From assembly GCA_903862155.1 (NCBI GenBank), contig CAIOXF010000047.1, positions 1-28,527 of the forward strand: DNA of 28,527 nt. The letters run 5' to 3'. The notes under the pieces are model-generated. The model searched no databases. It worked only from the letters and a program-made list of their open reading frames with translations, and was not told the origin of the DNA. Made by a program: the position numbers and the translations under genes. The DNA is from an uncultured cyanobacterium. GTDB lineage: Bacteria; Cyanobacteriota; Cyanobacteriia; PCC-6307; Cyanobiaceae. Positions 6,597 through 14,293 of this stretch are shown in pieces (positions within the stretch are counted from its first letter, which is position 1; the number at the start of each line of letters is the position of its first letter).

Positions 6597-6975
6597 AGAC
6601 GCGCTGCTGCTGCTGGCGATCGTGCGACGGCATCTGCGCAGCTTGCAGCTCACCCTTGACCCCGCCTATCCCGACGAAGACTGGGGCTTCACCGCCCAGC
6701 AGGCTGTGGAGAAGTTGCTCAAAGCTTGGATCGTCCTGGCTGACCGTCAGCCGCCCCGAGTGCATGACCTTGAGGATCTGGCTGCCCTGGCTGGTGAGGA
6801 GGTGGATCCCCTTCTGCTTGACCTTCAGGTGTTTGCGGTTGAGGCGCGCTACGAGGAAGGGCCGTTTCCCCTGCCCGCTGGGCGGGAGCACTTGCTGGAA
6901 GTGCTTGAGCTGCTGCTGAATCGCTGTGTGGCTGATGTGATGGAGCAGCGCCCGGCTGATTCACCTCAGGGGTGA
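6583..6975 (+). CDS. HEPN-domain protein (putative toxin partner of MNT)
   Basis: This small helical protein of 130 residues starts at the ATG at 6583, which lies inside the MNT gene and leaves a 14-base overlap. The motif GFTAQQAVEKLLKAWIVL (35-52), followed by PPRVHDLEDLAAL (57-69) and ARYEEGPFP (88-96), is characteristic of the HEPN family found next to minimal nucleotidyltransferases. The only R-x(4-6)-H-like element is R55 to H61, at a place less typical of active HEPN ribonucleases, so nuclease activity is uncertain. The 3' end overlaps the convergent mobA by 10 bases. An upstream in-frame start at 6544 is possible but less likely. Confidence 0.82.
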   Translation: MSPAEDALLLLAIVRRHLRSLQLTLDPAYPDEDWGFTAQQAVEKLLKAWIVLADRQPPRVHDLEDLAALAGEEVDPLLLDLQVFAVEARYEEGPFPLPAGREHLLEVLELLLNRCVADVMEQRPADSPQG

Positions 6976-7583
6976 TTCACGTTGCGGATCGCTTGAGGCT
7001 CAAGCGGTACTGACCGGCAGGGCACTGTCTCCAACCAGCGCAGCAACCGCCGTTCTCCCTGGCTCACCGCCGCAGCCAGTTGGCTGCGAAATGGCTCGTG
7101 GCTCGGGTAGATCCCCAGAAGGGGTTGCAGCCGTTGGCCGTCGTGGGCCAATTGGAAGGCTCCTGGATCGGCTGTGCTGGCTGTCTGCAGACCCTGCAGT
7201 GCGATCAGCGTGAGATCTGGCATATCCACTGGGCAGAGCAGCAGACGTTTCTCCGGGTGGTGTTGCATCAGCCGGTGCAGCGCCAGCAGCGGGCCTTCCC
7301 AGGGGGGCGGTTCCGCCAGCACGGTGATCGGTGGCGGCATCGCAGCGGCCAGCTGCTGGGCCAAGGCCAGATGTGGCTCGTGCCGGCTCAGCAGCGTGAT
7401 CGGTGCGTTCAGCTGGGCCAGCAGCAGCAACGTGCGCTCCAGCCAGGTGCCTCCCTGGGGGTGGGGCAACAGGGCTTTGTCGCGTCCCATGCGGCGGCTC
7501 TCGCCCCCACTTAGAAGACAGCAGCGCAGCGGCGCCACATCGGCTTGTAGCAATGGCTGCGGGTTGGGATCGGGCCTCTCCAT
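6966..7583 (-). CDS. mobA: Molybdenum cofactor guanylyltransferase MobA
   Basis: MobA links GMP to the molybdenum cofactor, giving the MGD form used by DMSO-reductase-family enzymes such as NarB. The protein has the nucleotidyltransferase loop LLSGGESRRMGRDKALLP (about 23-40) and the metal-binding PVDMPDL segment, and ends with a conserved RNVNHP. From the ATG at 7583 it is 205 residues, normal for MobA. Upstream in-frame ATGs at 7613 and 7652 would extend it into or past the cynS start and look less likely. It is divergent from cynS, with essentially no free promoter space, and convergent with the HEPN gene. Confidence 0.92.
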   Translation of the reverse strand: MERPDPNPQPLLQADVAPLRCCLLSGGESRRMGRDKALLPHPQGGTWLERTLLLLAQLNAPITLLSRHEPHLALAQQLAAAMPPPITVLAEPPPWEGPLLALHRLMQHHPEKRLLLCPVDMPDLTLIALQGLQTASTADPGAFQLAHDGQRLQPLLGIYPSHEPFRSQLAAAVSQGERRLLRWLETVPCRSVPLEPQAIRNVNHP

Positions 7584-7611
7584 ACGGTTCCGCCGTTCTT
7601 CTCCCTGCTCC

Positions 7612-8067
7612 ATGGCACCCAGCTCCCACACCTCTGCGCTGTTGTCGGCCAAGCGCCGGGCTGGTTTGAGCTTTGCGGAGCTTGGGGCCCGGCTCGGCCA
7701 AGACGACGTGTGGGTGGCCAGCCTGCTCTACGGCCAGGCCACCGCATCTTCCGAACAGGCCGAGGCGCTGCTCGATGCCCTGCAGGTGGATGCATCCCTG
7801 CGCGACGACCTGCTGGCCGTGCTCACCACCTTCCCGGTGAAGGGTGCCCTGGATCCGGTGGTACCCACCGATCCGCTGCTCTATCGCTTCTACGAAATCC
7901 TCCAGGTGTACGGCCTGCCGCTCAAGGATGTGATCCAGGAGAAGTTCGGCGACGGCATCATGTCGGCGATCGACTTCAGCCTCACCGTGGATCGCCAGGA
8001 GGATCCCAAGGGCGATCGAGTGGTGGTGACCATGAACGGAAAGTTCCTGCCCTATCGCAAGTGGTGA
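7612..8067 (+). CDS. cynS: Cyanate hydratase (cyanase) CynS
   Basis: Cyanase decomposes cyanate with bicarbonate to ammonium and carbon dioxide, detoxifying cyanate and supplying nitrogen. The 151-residue protein has an N-terminal helical DNA-binding-like domain (about 1-80) and the C-terminal catalytic domain. Visible active-site residues are Arg92 and Glu95 in LLYRFYEILQVYG and Ser118 in GDGIMSAIDFS, matching Arg96, Glu99 and Ser122 of E. coli. The C-terminus NGKFLPYRKW is typical. The ATG at 7612 was chosen because upstream sequence in this frame has no family similarity. No cynABD cyanate transporter is nearby, so the substrate may come from inside the cell. Confidence 0.96.
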   Translation: MAPSSHTSALLSAKRRAGLSFAELGARLGQDDVWVASLLYGQATASSEQAEALLDALQVDASLRDDLLAVLTTFPVKGALDPVVPTDPLLYRFYEILQVYGLPLKDVIQEKFGDGIMSAIDFSLTVDRQEDPKGDRVVVTMNGKFLPYRKW

Positions 8068-8079
8068 GGCGGTTCCGGC

Positions 8080-8577
8080 TCAGCCGGCGCCCTGGAGCAG
8101 ATTGAATTCCGCCAGGGCTGCCGGCAGGTTGCGGTGCTCGTGGCCGGGATGGCTGAGCTTCACCAGGGCAAAGCGTTGCAGCTCATCGAGGCTGCGCCAT
8201 CCATCCGGCATCACCGCCAGTCCCAGTTGCTCGCAGGATTGGCGGAGCACCTCAGGCCAGGTCTCGGCCTGTTGCCAGGGCTGATCGATGGCCGGGGTCA
8301 GCTCCTTGGCGGGGCCGTCGGCCATCGCGGCCGTGCGTTCCAACAACCAGCGCCGCAGCTGTTCCATCGCGGCCGGATCATCCGGCCAGGCCAGCAGCTC
8401 CTGGCGCTCATGTTCCGCCAGGGCACCCCAGTGCACCAGCTTCAGCTTCACCCCGGCCAGGTCGAGCTTGCGGCGCACCGCCATCGGGATGCAGCGCAAA
8501 TCACCCGTGAAGTCGGCCTCAAAGCGGAAGCAGTGGCTGGCGATCGAATGGGTCAGGGTGGGAGCGGTGCGCTCCAT
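8080..8577 (-). CDS. narM: Nitrate reductase-associated protein NarM
   Basis: NarM is a cyanobacterial protein reported to be needed for active ferredoxin-nitrate reductase, probably in its maturation. From the ATG at 8577 the product has 165 residues and shows the family core FRFEADFTGDLRCIPMAVR followed by KLDLAGVKLKLVHW near the N-terminus, and FALVKLSHPGHEHRNLPAAL near the C-terminus. An open frame extends upstream past narB but shows no similarity there, so 8577 is preferred. The gene is divergent from narB across a spacer of about 110 bases that carries an NtcA-like site, and convergent with cynS 12 bases away. Confidence 0.9.
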   Translation of the reverse strand: MERTAPTLTHSIASHCFRFEADFTGDLRCIPMAVRRKLDLAGVKLKLVHWGALAEHERQELLAWPDDPAAMEQLRRWLLERTAAMADGPAKELTPAIDQPWQQAETWPEVLRQSCEQLGLAVMPDGWRSLDELQRFALVKLSHPGHEHRNLPAALAEFNLLQGAG

Positions 8578-8639
8578 GTATTTCAGCCTGCGATGGCGGT
8601 TGCGGTCGGGTGGAGCTGTTGTCCAGGCACGGTGGATCC

Positions 8640-8653
8640 GTAGCGGTTGGCAC
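8640..8653 (+). promoter_or_regulatory. Putative NtcA-type box in narM-narB spacer
   Basis: GTAGCGGTTGGCAC fits the relaxed GT-N10-AC pattern and differs by one base from GTA-N8-TAC. It shares its first ten bases with the site before nirA. It lies 36 bases before the chosen GTG of narB, which is close for an activator site, and no clear -10 hexamer is visible downstream. Binding is inferred from recurrence, not demonstrated. Confidence 0.4.
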
Positions 8654-8688
8654 CAATCCCGGGGGGCGTCCCTTGGTGGGATGCCCGC

Positions 8689-10842
8689 GTGACCGAGCCC
8701 ACTCCCGCATCCGCTGCTGCGCCAGACGCGCACCAGCCTGCCCAGGCCCAGTGCCCCTACTGCGGGGTGGGCTGCGGGCTCGAGCTCAAGCCCCCTGCGG
8801 CAGAGGGCGGGGTCTGGACAGCCCGCGGTGATCGTCGCCACCCGTCGTCGTTGGGCCAGGTGTGCGTGAAGGGCGCCACCGTGGGCGACACCCTCGATCA
8901 CAACCGGCTCACCACACCGCTCTGGCGCGAACGCACCGACCAGCCGTTTGAGGCGATTCCCTGGGAGCGGGCGTTCTCAATCCTGGAAAGCCAGATCCGC
9001 CGCACCCTGGCCACCAAGGGCCCGCAGGCGCTGGCGATCTACGGCTCGGGTCAGTTCCTCTGTGAGGACTACTACGTGGCCAACAAGCTGCTCAAGGGAG
9101 CCCTGGGCAGCAACAACTTCGATGCCAATTCCCGCCTCTGCATGAGTTCGGCGGTGGCGGGTTACAGCCGCAGCCTGGGCTCCGATGGCCCGCCCTGCTG
9201 TTACGACGATCTCGACCAGGCCGATCTGGTGCTGCTGATCGGCACCAACACGGCCGAGTGCCATCCGGTGCTGTTCCAGCGCCTGATCAAGCGCAAGCGC
9301 AAGGTGGGTGATGGCCTGCGCATCGTGGTGGCCGATCCCCGGGCCACCGCCACCGCCGATGCCGCCGATCTGCATCTGGCGATCCGGCCCGGCACCGATC
9401 TGGCCCTGCTATGCGCGGTGGGGCATCGGCTGTTGGTGAATGGCGGGGTTGACCACGCCTTCGTGGCGGCCCACACCGAGGGCTTTGCCGACCTGGAGGC
9501 GTTGTGGCGGGCCTGGGATCCGCAGCGGGCTGCAGCGGTGTGCGGGGTGGCACCGGAAGCCATCGAGCAGCTGGCCGACTGGTGGATGGCCAGCCACGGC
9601 GCGCTGAGTTTGTGGTCGATGGGGGTGAACCAGAGCCGGGAGGGCACGGCCACGGTGGCCGGCATCTGCAATCTCCATCTCGCGACGGGCCAGATCGGCC
9701 GGCCGGGCGCGGGCCCCTTTTCGCTCACGGGCCAGCCCAATGCGATGGGGGGCCGGGAGGTGGGCGGTCTCGCCCAGTTATTGCCGGGTTATCGCGCAGT
9801 GGCCAATCCTGAGCACCGCGCCGAGGTGGAGCGCCACTGGGGCGTGGCACCGGGCTCGATCCATCCGGAGCCGGGGCTGGCGGTGGGTGCCCAGATCGAG
9901 GCCATGGAGCAGGGCGCCATCGACCTGTGGTGGGTGGCTGCCACCAATCCGCTGGTGAGCATGCCCAACCTGGATCGGGTGCGTGCCGCCGTGGCCCGCT
10001 GTGAGCTGGTGGTGCTCACGGAGGCCTATGCCAACACCGAAACCCAGGCCGTGGCCCACCTGGTGCTGCCGGCGGCCCAGTGGAGCGAGAAGCAGGGGGT
10101 GATGGTGAATTCCGAGCGGCGCGTCACGCTCTGCCGCGCCTTTCGCGAGCCGCCAGGGGAGGCCAGGCCCGATTGGGCGATCTTCGCGGAGCTGGGCCGG
10201 CGCCTTGGTTTTGAGCAGCAGTTCGGCTACGACACAGCGGCGGAGGTGTACGCCGAATGCGTGGCGCTCACAGCCGGGCGGGTGTGTGATTCCAGCGGCC
10301 TCAGCCATGGCCTGCTGGCTGAGCATGGTCCGCAGCAATGGCCCTTCCCGGCAGGTCGATCCCCCGGGGAAGGGGGCGCCAGGCTCTATCTCGATCACCA
10401 GTTCCCCACCCCTTCCGGCCGCGCACGGTTCCATGCCGACCTCCCCATGGGCCTGGCCGAGCCCCCGTGCGAGCGCTACCCCCTCGTGCTCACCGTGGGG
10501 CGTTATCTCGGCCATTGGCACACCATGACCCGCACACTCCATGCCGAGCGAGCGGCGAAGCAGCATCCGGAGCCCCTGCTGGAGGTGCATCCCAGCGATG
10601 CCCGAAGCCATGGGCTGGTGGATGGGGAACGGGCGCGGGTGCGGTCCCGCCGCGCGGCGGTGGAGGCCAAGGTGCTCGTCACCGATCGCATCCGCCAAGG
10701 CACTGTGTTCCTGCCCATGCACTGGGGGGCCAGCCAGGTCAATGCCTGCGAAGCCAACCGGCTGATGCATGAGGAGGGCTGCCTGCACAGCAAGCAGCCC
10801 GAACTCAAGGCAGCGGCAGTCACGCTCGAGCCCGTGGGCTGA
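8689..10842 (+). CDS. narB: Ferredoxin-dependent assimilatory nitrate reductase NarB
   Basis: NarB reduces nitrate to nitrite with electrons from ferredoxin, in the cytoplasm. The product of about 717 residues shows a 4Fe-4S motif CPYCGVGC (Cys22, Cys25, Cys29) completed by Cys59 in QVCVKG. The likely molybdenum ligand is Cys151 in NSRLCMSSAVAGY, and bis-MGD binding segments include GQPNAMGGREVGG and VLPAAQWSEKQGVMVNSERR. A C-terminal MopB-type domain contains PLVLTVGRYLGHWHT. There is no flavin or NADH domain, as expected for the ferredoxin type. I chose the GTG at 8689, since the longer frame begins at a TTG. Its stop directly abuts the stop of the convergent regulator, leaving no terminator space. 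Confidence 0.96.
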   Translation: MTEPTPASAAAPDAHQPAQAQCPYCGVGCGLELKPPAAEGGVWTARGDRRHPSSLGQVCVKGATVGDTLDHNRLTTPLWRERTDQPFEAIPWERAFSILESQIRRTLATKGPQALAIYGSGQFLCEDYYVANKLLKGALGSNNFDANSRLCMSSAVAGYSRSLGSDGPPCCYDDLDQADLVLLIGTNTAECHPVLFQRLIKRKRKVGDGLRIVVADPRATATADAADLHLAIRPGTDLALLCAVGHRLLVNGGVDHAFVAAHTEGFADLEALWRAWDPQRAAAVCGVAPEAIEQLADWWMASHGALSLWSMGVNQSREGTATVAGICNLHLATGQIGRPGAGPFSLTGQPNAMGGREVGGLAQLLPGYRAVANPEHRAEVERHWGVAPGSIHPEPGLAVGAQIEAMEQGAIDLWWVAATNPLVSMPNLDRVRAAVARCELVVLTEAYANTETQAVAHLVLPAAQWSEKQGVMVNSERRVTLCRAFREPPGEARPDWAIFAELGRRLGFEQQFGYDTAAEVYAECVALTAGRVCDSSGLSHGLLAEHGPQQWPFPAGRSPGEGGARLYLDHQFPTPSGRARFHADLPMGLAEPPCERYPLVLTVGRYLGHWHTMTRTLHAERAAKQHPEPLLEVHPSDARSHGLVDGERARVRSRRAAVEAKVLVTDRIRQGTVFLPMHWGASQVNACEANRLMHEEGCLHSKQPELKAAAVTLEPVG

Positions 10843-11448
10843 TTACACGGTTTGCTCGATCAGGCGCGGCGAGATGCGCAGGCCACCAGCCCCATTGCGT
10901 TGGGTGTCGATCAGGCCTTCGCGGCGCCAGTGACCCAGGGTTTTGGTCACCGTGACCCGGCTGTGGCTCACGATTTCGGCGATGCGTTCATGGCTGAGGT
11001 GAATGGGTAGCTCGTACCAGTCGCCGCAGCGCCTGCCTAGCCGATCCACCATCAACTGCATCAGGGCCCGCAGCCGATGTTCCGCGTGGCCCAGGTGCTG
11101 AATCAGCAGCATGGCCGTGGTCCATTCGTGCAGGCTGCTGCAGCCCTCGGAGGGGAAGAGGTCGTCTTCATCCACCAGGGTGGTGGCATCCAGGGCCTCC
11201 AGATGCAGCCATGAATGGCGCAGCACGTCGAGCCCGATGCTGTCGCCGCTCTGCAGGAAGCCCAGGGTGATCGGGCGGCAGTCCAGGGGTTCGGCCACGG
11301 GGCTGGAGAGGCCAACCCGCACCAGGCCACTGGTGAGCCGCAGGCTGCGTTGATCGGCCATGTCGCGGGCATCGAGCAGCAGGGTGTGGCCCTGGGGGAT
11401 CACGAAACGGGTGGTGCCTGCCGGCGCGTCAATCGTCGGCATGGGCAT
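10843..11448 (-). CDS. Crp/Fnr-family transcriptional regulator, NtcA-like HTH
   Basis: This regulator of about 201 residues has an N-terminal cupin-like effector domain (PQGHTLLLDARD ... SGDSIGLDVL) and a C-terminal winged helix. The HTH segment LSHERIAEIVSHSRVTVTKT, followed by LGHWRREGLI, closely resembles the recognition helix of NtcA, where RVTVTRLLG is typical. The effector domain lacks the clear cyclic-nucleotide motif of Crp. It overlaps the end of nrtD by about 20 bases, so it is probably the last gene of the nrt operon; ATGs at 11448 and 11442 are both possible starts. It may act on the same GTA...TAC type sites as NtcA. It is unlikely to be NtcA itself, because the effector domain differs. 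Confidence 0.8.
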   Translation of the reverse strand: MPMPTIDAPAGTTRFVIPQGHTLLLDARDMADQRSLRLTSGLVRVGLSSPVAEPLDCRPITLGFLQSGDSIGLDVLRHSWLHLEALDATTLVDEDDLFPSEGCSSLHEWTTAMLLIQHLGHAEHRLRALMQLMVDRLGRRCGDWYELPIHLSHERIAEIVSHSRVTVTKTLGHWRREGLIDTQRNGAGGLRISPRLIEQTV

Positions 11449-12268
11449 GGCGGCGATAGAGGAAGTCGAGCGCGTGGTTGCGGAGCTGGCCATAGCGGGG
11501 GTCGTCCTGGATGGATTCGTATCGGCGTGGGCGGCTGAAGGGAATATCGAGAACTTCGCCGATGGTTGCTGAGGGTCCGTTGGTCATCATCACGATCCGA
11601 TCGGCGAGGAACAGGGCCTCGTCAATGTCGTGGGTGATCATCAATACGGTGGGCTGATGTTCCTGCCAGATCGTGAGAAGTTCTTCCTGAAGCTCTTCCT
11701 TGGTGATGGCATCCAGTGCGCCGAAGGGTTCATCGAGAACCAGCACTTCGGGCTGTACCGCCAGGGCGCGGGCGATGGCCACCCGCTGACGCATCCCACC
11801 GGAAATCTGTCCGGGGCGCTTTTGGCGGGCATCCATCAGGCCCACCATCTCCAGATGGTGGTTCACCACCTGGGTGCGTACCGCAGGGGCCAGTTCCGGG
11901 CGAGCGGCCTTGACCGCCAGCGCCACGTTCTGCTCCACGGTTTTCCAGGGCAGCAGCGAGTAGTTCTGAAACACCACCATCCGATCGGGGCCGGGCCGCT
12001 CGATCGGGATGTCCCGCAGGGTGACGCTGCCGCTGGTGGGCTGGAGAAAGCCAGACACCATGTTGAGCAGGGTGCTCTTACCGCAGCCGGAATGGCCGAT
12101 CACGCAGATGAATTCACCCTTGTGCACCTGCAGGTTCACATCGTGCAGGGCCTCGAAGGGCCCGCGCTTGGTGTGAAACACCTGGCCCACATTGCGGAAC
12201 TCCAGGTAGCTCTGATCGGTGCTGATTGGGGTGGTGACCCCCACAGGGCTTGTCATGGTGGTGCTCAT
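11429..12268 (-). CDS. nrtD: Nitrate/nitrite ABC transporter ATPase NrtD
   Basis: NrtD is one of two unequal ATPases of the cyanobacterial nitrate/nitrite importer. From the ATG at 12268 it has 279 residues. It shows Walker A GHSGCGKST (58-66), the QNYSLLPWKTVEQNV region, the ABC signature ISGGMRQRVAIARAL, Walker B VLVLDEPFGALD and the switch histidine in MITHDIDEA. The start lies one base after the nrtC stop. A short unconserved N-terminal extension (about 1-19) precedes the ATPase fold. It lacks the solute-binding-like domain found in NrtC, as expected. Confidence 0.95.
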   Translation of the reverse strand: MSTTMTSPVGVTTPISTDQSYLEFRNVGQVFHTKRGPFEALHDVNLQVHKGEFICVIGHSGCGKSTLLNMVSGFLQPTSGSVTLRDIPIERPGPDRMVVFQNYSLLPWKTVEQNVALAVKAARPELAPAVRTQVVNHHLEMVGLMDARQKRPGQISGGMRQRVAIARALAVQPEVLVLDEPFGALDAITKEELQEELLTIWQEHQPTVLMITHDIDEALFLADRIVMMTNGPSATIGEVLDIPFSRPRRYESIQDDPRYGQLRNHALDFLYRRHAHADD

Positions 12269-12269
12269 C

Positions 12270-14291
12270 TCAGGGGGTGGCGACGGGGCGTTGGCTTGCA
12301 CCTGAGGGCAAGGTCACGGCCTCTACGGCTGTGGGGCGGCTCAGCGGCAACTGGCGCAGGTAGTTCAGCGGGCTGTCCTGATCGAAGGCGCGGCCATCGG
12401 CCAGCTGGATCGGGTTGCGATCGGCCCGCAGGGCTGCGAATCCAGCGGCCTCCAGGGCCCGCATGCAGATGTCGTTGCGGTACACCTGGCTCAGCAGTTC
12501 CACCCGGTTGCTGGGGAACGGAGTCCAGCCCCAGCGGCTGAACTGGGTGAGGATCCAGCTGCCCTCGGCGGCGTTGGGGAGATGGGCCCGATCGCTGTGG
12601 AAGCGGTTCAGGGGAAGCCGCGTGCCATCCGGTTCCCCGTTGCCCAGGTCGAATTGGCGCTGAAGTGCCAGCGCTGAGTTGGCCCCCAGCCACTGGGGCT
12701 GGCCCAGCAACGCCACCAGCCGATCGTGCTCCGAGCCGTCTTCGCAGATCTGGCCGCCCCGCATCAGGGCAGAGCACAGGTTCAGCAGGGTGTCGCCATG
12801 GCGCTCGGCCCAGGCCTCATGGCAGGTGAGCACCTTTTCCGGATGGCCGCCCCAGATATCCAGGTCGGTGGCGAGCACGTAGGTGAGGCCGGCCTCCACG
12901 GCCTTGGCCACCCGGTAGCGCCCGGCGATGAAGCCGTCGATCTCGCCGGCCCGAAGGGTGGCCTCCATGGCCATGGGGCTCAGGCTCAGCAGCTCCACGT
13001 CCCGGTCGGGATCGATGCCGCCGTTGGCCAGCCAGTGGCGTAGCAGGAGTTCCTGCATGTTGCCCTTCTGGGCCACCGCGATTCGCAGCGGCCACGCGCG
13101 CCCGCGCAGGCAGGCCTCCAGATCATGGAGGTTGCGGATCTCCAGATCCAGGAAACGTTTGGCCAGGCAGAGGGCATTGCCGCTGCGGGTCACCGTCATC
13201 GGGGTCACGGCAGGCCAGCTGGGCTTGCCCTCCAGGCCAAGGGCCAGGGCCAGTGGGGCGGTGGCTGAAGTGATCGCCACATCCAGTTCCCCCTCGCGCA
13301 GCTGGGCCTCGAGGGTCTGCCAGCGATCGAAGGCCATGGGCTTCACCACCACACCCCGCTCCTGCAGCAGGCCGCGCTCCATGGCAACGGCCAGCGGCGC
13401 GATGTCGAGGCCGGGCAGGAAGCCCAGGCGCACCGCTCCACAGCTGCCGCCGCCGGCCGGTGCGGCGTGGCTGGTGCTGGGAGTGCTGCTTTTGAGCCGG
13501 CGTTGCTTGAGGCGGCGCTGCTGCTGCAGGAAGCCGATCAGTTCGCTGCGCAGGCCGTAGTAATCCGGATGTTCCATCACCTCCAGCCGCTGGCGGGGCC
13601 GGGGCAGGTTCACCTTGAGGATCTGGCCGATCCCCGCCTCCGGACCATTGGTGAGGCACACCACCCGGTCGGAGAGGAGCAGGGCCTCATCCACGTCGTG
13701 GGTCACCATCACCGTGGTGACACCAGCCTTCTGGCAGATCTGCATCAGCTGCTGCTGCAGATTGCCGCGGGTGAGGGCGTCGAGGGCGCCGAACGGCTCA
13801 TCGAGCAGCAGCAGCTTGGGCTCGATGGAGAGGGCGCGGGCGATGGCCACCCGCTGCTTCATGCCACCGGAGAGTTCGCTGGGATATTTGTCGGCCGCGT
13901 GGGCCAGTCCCACCATGGCGATGTTGGCCTCCACCCGTTCGCGACGTTCCGCCACGCTGGAGCTCCGCATCACGGTGTCGACCGCCAGGGCGATGTTCTG
14001 GCGAACGGTTTTCCAGGGCAGCAGGGAATAGTTCTGGAACACCACCATGCGATCCGGGCCGGGATCGGTGATTTGGCGGCCATGCATCAGGATGCCGCCG
14101 GAGCTGGCCTGGGTGAGACCCGCCAGCAGGTTGAGCAGGGTGGACTTGCCACAACCGGAATGGCCGATCAGGGAGATGAATTCCCCCTGGGTGATCTCCA
14201 GATCGATGTCCTTGAGGGCCACGTACTGGCCACCGCCATCCAGGGGAAAAACCTGGGTGACATCGTCAACCGTGAGAAAGGCTGGTGTCAT
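12270..14291 (-). CDS. nrtC: Nitrate/nitrite ABC transporter ATPase with fused NrtA-like domain, NrtC
   Basis: The 673-residue protein has two parts. Residues 1 to about 260 are an ABC ATPase with Walker A GHSGCGKST (43-51), LSGGMKQR (140-147), LLLDEPFGALDAL (161-173) and VTHDVDEA. After a linker of about 25 residues, residues from about 288 on resemble NrtA (VRLGFLPGLDIAPLAVAMERG, AQKGNMQELLLRHWLANGG, DGFIAGRYRVAKAV). This C-terminal domain is known in cyanobacteria to mediate ammonium-dependent inhibition of uptake. A histidine-containing GTHDLWMRYW-type segment of NrtA is replaced here by QKGNMQELLLRHW, in keeping with a regulatory rather than transport role. It lies 2 bases after nrtB. 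Confidence 0.96.
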   Translation of the reverse strand: MTPAFLTVDDVTQVFPLDGGGQYVALKDIDLEITQGEFISLIGHSGCGKSTLLNLLAGLTQASSGGILMHGRQITDPGPDRMVVFQNYSLLPWKTVRQNIALAVDTVMRSSSVAERRERVEANIAMVGLAHAADKYPSELSGGMKQRVAIARALSIEPKLLLLDEPFGALDALTRGNLQQQLMQICQKAGVTTVMVTHDVDEALLLSDRVVCLTNGPEAGIGQILKVNLPRPRQRLEVMEHPDYYGLRSELIGFLQQQRRLKQRRLKSSTPSTSHAAPAGGGSCGAVRLGFLPGLDIAPLAVAMERGLLQERGVVVKPMAFDRWQTLEAQLREGELDVAITSATAPLALALGLEGKPSWPAVTPMTVTRSGNALCLAKRFLDLEIRNLHDLEACLRGRAWPLRIAVAQKGNMQELLLRHWLANGGIDPDRDVELLSLSPMAMEATLRAGEIDGFIAGRYRVAKAVEAGLTYVLATDLDIWGGHPEKVLTCHEAWAERHGDTLLNLCSALMRGGQICEDGSEHDRLVALLGQPQWLGANSALALQRQFDLGNGEPDGTRLPLNRFHSDRAHLPNAAEGSWILTQFSRWGWTPFPSNRVELLSQVYRNDICMRALEAAGFAALRADRNPIQLADGRAFDQDSPLNYLRQLPLSRPTAVEAVTLPSGASQRPVATP

Positions 14292-14293
14292 GG

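Noticed and set aside
8647..8688. N-terminal extension of narB starting at TTG 8647
   Set aside because: It would begin inside the candidate regulatory box and shows no family similarity; GTG at 8689 is more plausible.
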